Source: Lacibacter cauensis
GTDB lineage: Bacteria > Bacteroidota > Bacteroidia > Chitinophagales > Chitinophagaceae
NCBI RefSeq assembly: GCF_007830055.1
Contig: NZ_VLLE01000003.1
Coordinates: forward strand, 310,001-374,000
Length of the DNA: 64,000 nucleotides
Direction of reading: 5' to 3'
In this document: one piece after another, positions 61,105 through 64,000 of the stretch
Layout of the letters: each line of letters starts with the position of its first letter
How positions within the stretch are numbered: position 1 is the stretch's first letter
Notes under the pieces: generated by a model
Told to the model about the DNA's origin: nothing
What the model saw: the letters and a program-made list of their open reading frames with translations, nothing else
The model's database searches: none
Made by a program: the position numbers and the translations under genes

Positions 61105-61482
61105 ATGACTGCACTGGAAACCAAAACCTGCCTGGCCTGTGGCAAGCCGTTAAAGGGAAGAATTGATAAGAAGTTTTGTGATGATTACTGCCGGAATAAC
61201 TATAACAACCAGCAAAAAGCCAAAAGTAATTACAGCAGCCTGGTGCGTAACATCAACAACACGTTACTGAAGAACAGAAAGATCCTGGAAAGTATTTTAC
61301 CCGAAGCAGAAGAAACAGCAAAAGCCACAAAAGATAAACTGCAGCGCATGGGTTTTCATTTCAAATACATCACACACCTCTACACGACCAAAAACGGCAA
61401 GACGTATTTCTATTGTTACGATTATGGTTATCTGCCGCTCGAAAACGATTGGTACCTGGTTGTAAAGAAAAAGGAGGAGTAG
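61105..61482 (+). CDS. Small zinc-ribbon protein
   Basis: 125 residues from the ATG at 61105 (a TTG at 61087 is possible). N-terminal ribbon CLACGKPLKGRIDKKFCDDYCR (Cys-x2-Cys...Cys-x3-Cys). The rest (NNTLLKNRKILESILPEAEE ... LYTTKNGKTYFYCYDYGYLP) is conserved-looking in Bacteroidota. Function unknown. Convergent with the LacI gene. Confidence 0.65.
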   Translation: MTALETKTCLACGKPLKGRIDKKFCDDYCRNNYNNQQKAKSNYSSLVRNINNTLLKNRKILESILPEAEETAKATKDKLQRMGFHFKYITHLYTTKNGKTYFYCYDYGYLPLENDWYLVVKKKEE

Positions 61483-61484
61483 TG

Positions 61485-62516
61485 TTATCGTTTAATGGCC
61501 GATGCACGCACCTGTAACTCGGGTGTAAGCACACGTTTTTCAAATTCTTTTACAGGCCGTTTACTTTCTACCAGTTGCAGTAACAACTCTGTAGCAGCTT
61601 TGCCCATTTCTTCGGCAGGTTGACGGATAACCGTAAGCGGAGGATCTACCAATTCAGCAATATCGTAATTCGAAAAACCTATCATCCCTATTTCATCGGG
61701 TATAGAAATGCCTCTGCGTTTCAATGTACGCAAACAGCCGGTGGTTAATTTATCGCTGGTGGTAATAATGGCATCGGGTCGTTTCTTGAGTGTAAGCAAT
61801 TTGTTGACGGCTTCTTCTACTTCCGAAAAAACCATTCCGCCATAATAACAATGCTGTACATATTCTTTGCTGTATTCCAGTCCGTGTGCTTTTAAGGCAT
61901 CGTTGTAACCGGCTAAACGTTCGGAGGTGATGGATAAAAACTCGGAGCCTGCCAATGCAGCTATCCGTTTAAATCCATTTTTAATTAAATGTTCTGTAGC
62001 ATCGTATGCACCCCGGTAATTATCAACAATTACTTTGTGTGTATTGATCTCTTCAGTGATGCGATCGAACAACACAATGGGCATACCACGATCGTGCAAT
62101 GCTTTAATATGACTGAGATCGGTTGTTTCTGTTGCAAGTGAAATAATCAATCCATCTACCGAACGGGAGGAAAGAAACTGCAGATCCACTACTTCCCGAT
62201 CGTAACTCTCATGACTTTGCGATACGATGACATTGTAACCACGATCGTATGCAATCGATTCAATACCATTAATGACCTGCGAGAAAAAACTGTTGGCAAT
62301 TTCGCATACCACCACACCAATGGAGCGGCTGCGTTTTTCTTTTAAACTTAATGCAATGGGGTTGGGCTTGTAGTTGAGCTTTTCGGCACACTCCAATACC
62401 AGTTGTTTTGTTTCGGCACTGATCTCATGACTGTCACGCAATGCACGTGAAATAGTAGAGGTAGAAAGTCCCAATGCCTTGGCAATATCTTTAATGGTAA
62501 CAGCTTCAAATTTCAT
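61485..62516 (-). CDS. LacI family transcriptional regulator
   Basis: 343 residues. HTH at 6-28 (TIKDIAKALGLSTSTISRAL) and hinge about 45-60 (LNYKPNPIALSLKEKRS), then a periplasmic-binding-like sensor with VDGLIISLA, IVLFDRI, AGSEFLSITSERLAGY and IGFSNYDIAELVDPPLTVIRQP. Sugar effector likely. Divergent to the SusC-like gene (375 bp apart), whose upstream region contains a CG-centred palindrome. Confidence 0.94.
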   Translation of the reverse strand: MKFEAVTIKDIAKALGLSTSTISRALRDSHEISAETKQLVLECAEKLNYKPNPIALSLKEKRSRSIGVVVCEIANSFFSQVINGIESIAYDRGYNVIVSQSHESYDREVVDLQFLSSRSVDGLIISLATETTDLSHIKALHDRGMPIVLFDRITEEINTHKVIVDNYRGAYDATEHLIKNGFKRIAALAGSEFLSITSERLAGYNDALKAHGLEYSKEYVQHCYYGGMVFSEVEEAVNKLLTLKKRPDAIITTSDKLTTGCLRTLKRRGISIPDEIGMIGFSNYDIAELVDPPLTVIRQPAEEMGKAATELLLQLVESKRPVKEFEKRVLTPELQVRASAIKR

Positions 62517-62650
62517 AACTGCAATGTTGCGCTAAAGATAGATGATAAAAATCTTAAATGACAGGAGGCCCTCTTCAGTTTTTGCATAACCAATTGTGAA
62601 TCATTAAAAAGCAAAAAACAGACAGCACAGGATAGTTGCGGAAAAATGGC

Positions 62651-62668
62651 ATCGTTCTCGGGAACGAT
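62651..62668. promoter_or_regulatory. LacI-type operator candidate
   Basis: ATCGTTCT-CG-GGAACGAT: a near-perfect 18-bp palindrome with a central CG, 7 of 8 arm positions matching. This layout is typical of LacI-family sites. It lies 135 bp from lacI-type gene and 224 bp from the SusC-like gene. The rest of 62517-62891 holds an imperfect TTTACGATTCGTTAAA (62694-62709) and AT-rich sequence. Confidence 0.55.
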
Positions 62669-62891
62669 TGCGTAAATAAACCCTTCTGCAGGCCTTTACG
62701 ATTCGTTAAAATGTAGGTAGACTTGTTTTGTTAAACGAACGGATTTGCTTGTATTGAACGAAACCAAAACATAAGATTTTACATCGGCCATTAACCAGTT
62801 AACGATTCAAAACAATCACCAAAACATTCAACTTTTTTATTGCATCCCCTTGCAGTAAAAGTCTATTGATTATTTAAAAACTAAACACAGT

Positions 62892-64000
62892 ATGAAACAG
62901 TTTTTCTCCCTGTTTTTGCTTTGCATGTGTTGTACGATTGCAGTTGCCCAAACCCGCCAGATTAAAGGCAAGGTTACCGATGAAACCGGTGCCGGTTTAG
63001 CAGGTGTAAGTGTGCTGCTGAGCGGCGCCAATAACGGTGTGCAAACAGATGCAAATGGTAACTTTTCTATTGCTGCACCCGGTACCGGTGCAGTAACCTT
63101 AACCATCAGCTATTCCGGTTACAAACCGCAAACCATTAAAACCGATGGTAAATCGGAAGTAAACATCAGTCTTGAAAAAGATGTAGCCGCATTGGAAGAT
63201 GTGGTGGTGATCGGTTATGGTACTATTAAACGGAAAGATCTTACCGGTACTGTTTCTTCTATTGGCTCTGCTGAATTATCGAAGATACCTGTTGCCAGTG
63301 CTGCAGAAGCAATTACAGGCCGTTTACCCGGTGTACAGGTTACTACAACCGATGGCGCACCCGGTGCTGAAATTGTGATTCGTGTACGTGGTGGCGGTTC
63401 TGTAACACAGGATAACTCGCCCTTATATATCGTTGATGGTTTTCCGGTAAACAGTATCAATGATATTGCGCCTGCAGATATTGCTACCATCGATATCTTA
63501 AAAGATGCGGCTACTTCTGCTATTTATGGTGCACGTGGTGCAAATGGTGTAGTGATCATTACCACGAAATCTGCAAAGGCAGGTAAAACAACTATCTCTA
63601 TCAATTCTTTTGGTACTGCACGTACTTTACCCCGCACACTCGATGTATTATCGCCTTACGAATTTGTTTTGGCTAACTATGAGTATGCCCGTATACAAAA
63701 TCAGAGTGCGGTAGATAATTTCACCAAGTTTTTTGGTGTGTACGAAGATTTGGAATTGTACAAATACCAGAAAGGTACCAACTGGCAAAAGGAATTGTTT
63801 GGTAAACCTGTTTACTCGCAACAACATAACCTGAGTATTACAGGCGGAACATCAAAAACAAAATTCAGTTTAAGCGCTACCAACAATACCGATCAGGGAT
63901 TAATTAAAGGTTCGGGTTACATGCGCAACTATGTAAACTTTAAATTAAACCACGAAGTTTCAAAAGCATTGCGTTTCGATTATGCAACTCGTTTTGTGCA
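62892..64000 (+). CDS. SusC/RagA family TonB-linked receptor, N-terminal part (runs off the window)
   Basis: First 369 codons of a gene continuing past the right edge. Signal peptide MKQFFSLFLLCMCCTIAVAQ; carboxypeptidase-regulatory-like domain (about 23-100; QIKGKVTDETGAGLAGVSVL); plug with LEDVVVIGYGTIKRKDLTGTV (TonB box region and start), VIRVRGGGSVTQDNSPLYIV, DGFPVNSINDIAPADIATID and ILKDAATSAIYGARGANGV. No STN domain, unlike the 11976 receptor, so it is probably regulated by LacI rather than by FecR signalling. A SusD gene should follow outside the window. Confidence 0.93.
   Translation, partial: MKQFFSLFLLCMCCTIAVAQTRQIKGKVTDETGAGLAGVSVLLSGANNGVQTDANGNFSIAAPGTGAVTLTISYSGYKPQTIKTDGKSEVNISLEKDVAALEDVVVIGYGTIKRKDLTGTVSSIGSAELSKIPVASAAEAITGRLPGVQVTTTDGAPGAEIVIRVRGGGSVTQDNSPLYIVDGFPVNSINDIAPADIATIDILKDAATSAIYGARGANGVVIITTKSAKAGKTTISINSFGTARTLPRTLDVLSPYEFVLANYEYARIQNQSAVDNFTKFFGVYEDLELYKYQKGTNWQKELFGKPVYSQQHNLSITGGTSKTKFSLSATNNTDQGLIKGSGYMRNYVNFKLNHEVSKALRFDYATRFV

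Overview
The window reads as a chromosomal segment of a Bacteroidota bacterium, most likely Chitinophagaceae/Chitinophagales. Reasons: SusC/SusD-type outer-membrane uptake genes, a FecR anti-sigma factor, an Oar-like TonB receptor with an N-terminal carboxypeptidase-regulatory domain, a DUF6520-like peptide, and promoters fitting the Bacteroidota consensus (TTG, about 20 bp, TAnnTTTG) rather than E. coli -35/-10 boxes. The species is not identified.

Layout. 1-5.4 kb: 3' end of recQ, a four-copy tandem intergenic repeat, a small membrane protein and a large TonB-dependent receptor. 5.7-10.4 kb: tRNA-Phe, repeat-rich spacers, an Ate1/Bpt-like aminoacyl-tRNA-protein transferase, a three-gene cassette of unknown function (one gene only 57 codons) and a Crp/Fnr regulator. 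10.6-18.5 kb: nutrient-uptake locus fecR-susC-susD plus a TlpA-like thioredoxin protein. 18.6-27.2 kb: small secreted proteins, an AraC regulator, an unusual locus (Ser/Thr kinase, unknown barrel-like protein, PD-(D/E)XK-like protein, PP2C phosphatase, PIN-like nuclease), an XRE regulator with a decayed copy, and an ECF sigma factor behind a structured leader.

27.3-41.8 kb is a dense co-directional defence island: type I restriction-modification (hsdR, two unknown genes of which one is membrane-bound, a 31-codon ORF, hsdM, hsdS), then a reverse transcriptase-nitrilase fusion of the defence-associated (DRT class 1) type, then GIY-YIG, HNH, two PD-(D/E)XK and a NERD protein. Very short gaps or overlaps from hsdR to the PD-(D/E)XK genes suggest one or two long transcripts.

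41.9-56 kb is mostly housekeeping: kptA, an SRAP/YedK protein, a secreted hydrolase/outer-membrane/lipoprotein trio, cysteine desulfurase, L,D-transpeptidase, PAP2, rpoN, a Pif1-like helicase, GxxExxY and ssb. 56-61 kb is a second accessory patch: DprA-like plus ComF-like phosphoribosyltransferase pair, IS1595-type transposase with a RhuM gene one base behind it, and an Abi_2 (HEPN-type) abortive-infection gene with a good promoter. The window ends with a LacI regulator divergent from a truncated susC-like gene, with an 18-bp CG-centred palindrome between them.

A striking background feature is several families of short dispersed intergenic repeats (CACGAATTGCACGAATGG-like, CACAGATGAACGCAGAT-like, and the palindromic CCTTCGACTCCGCTCAGG family, which has a longer nested form). 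They fill most gaps over 300 bp, and one of them supplies the stop codon of a small gene. No rRNA, CRISPR array or complete prophage was seen.
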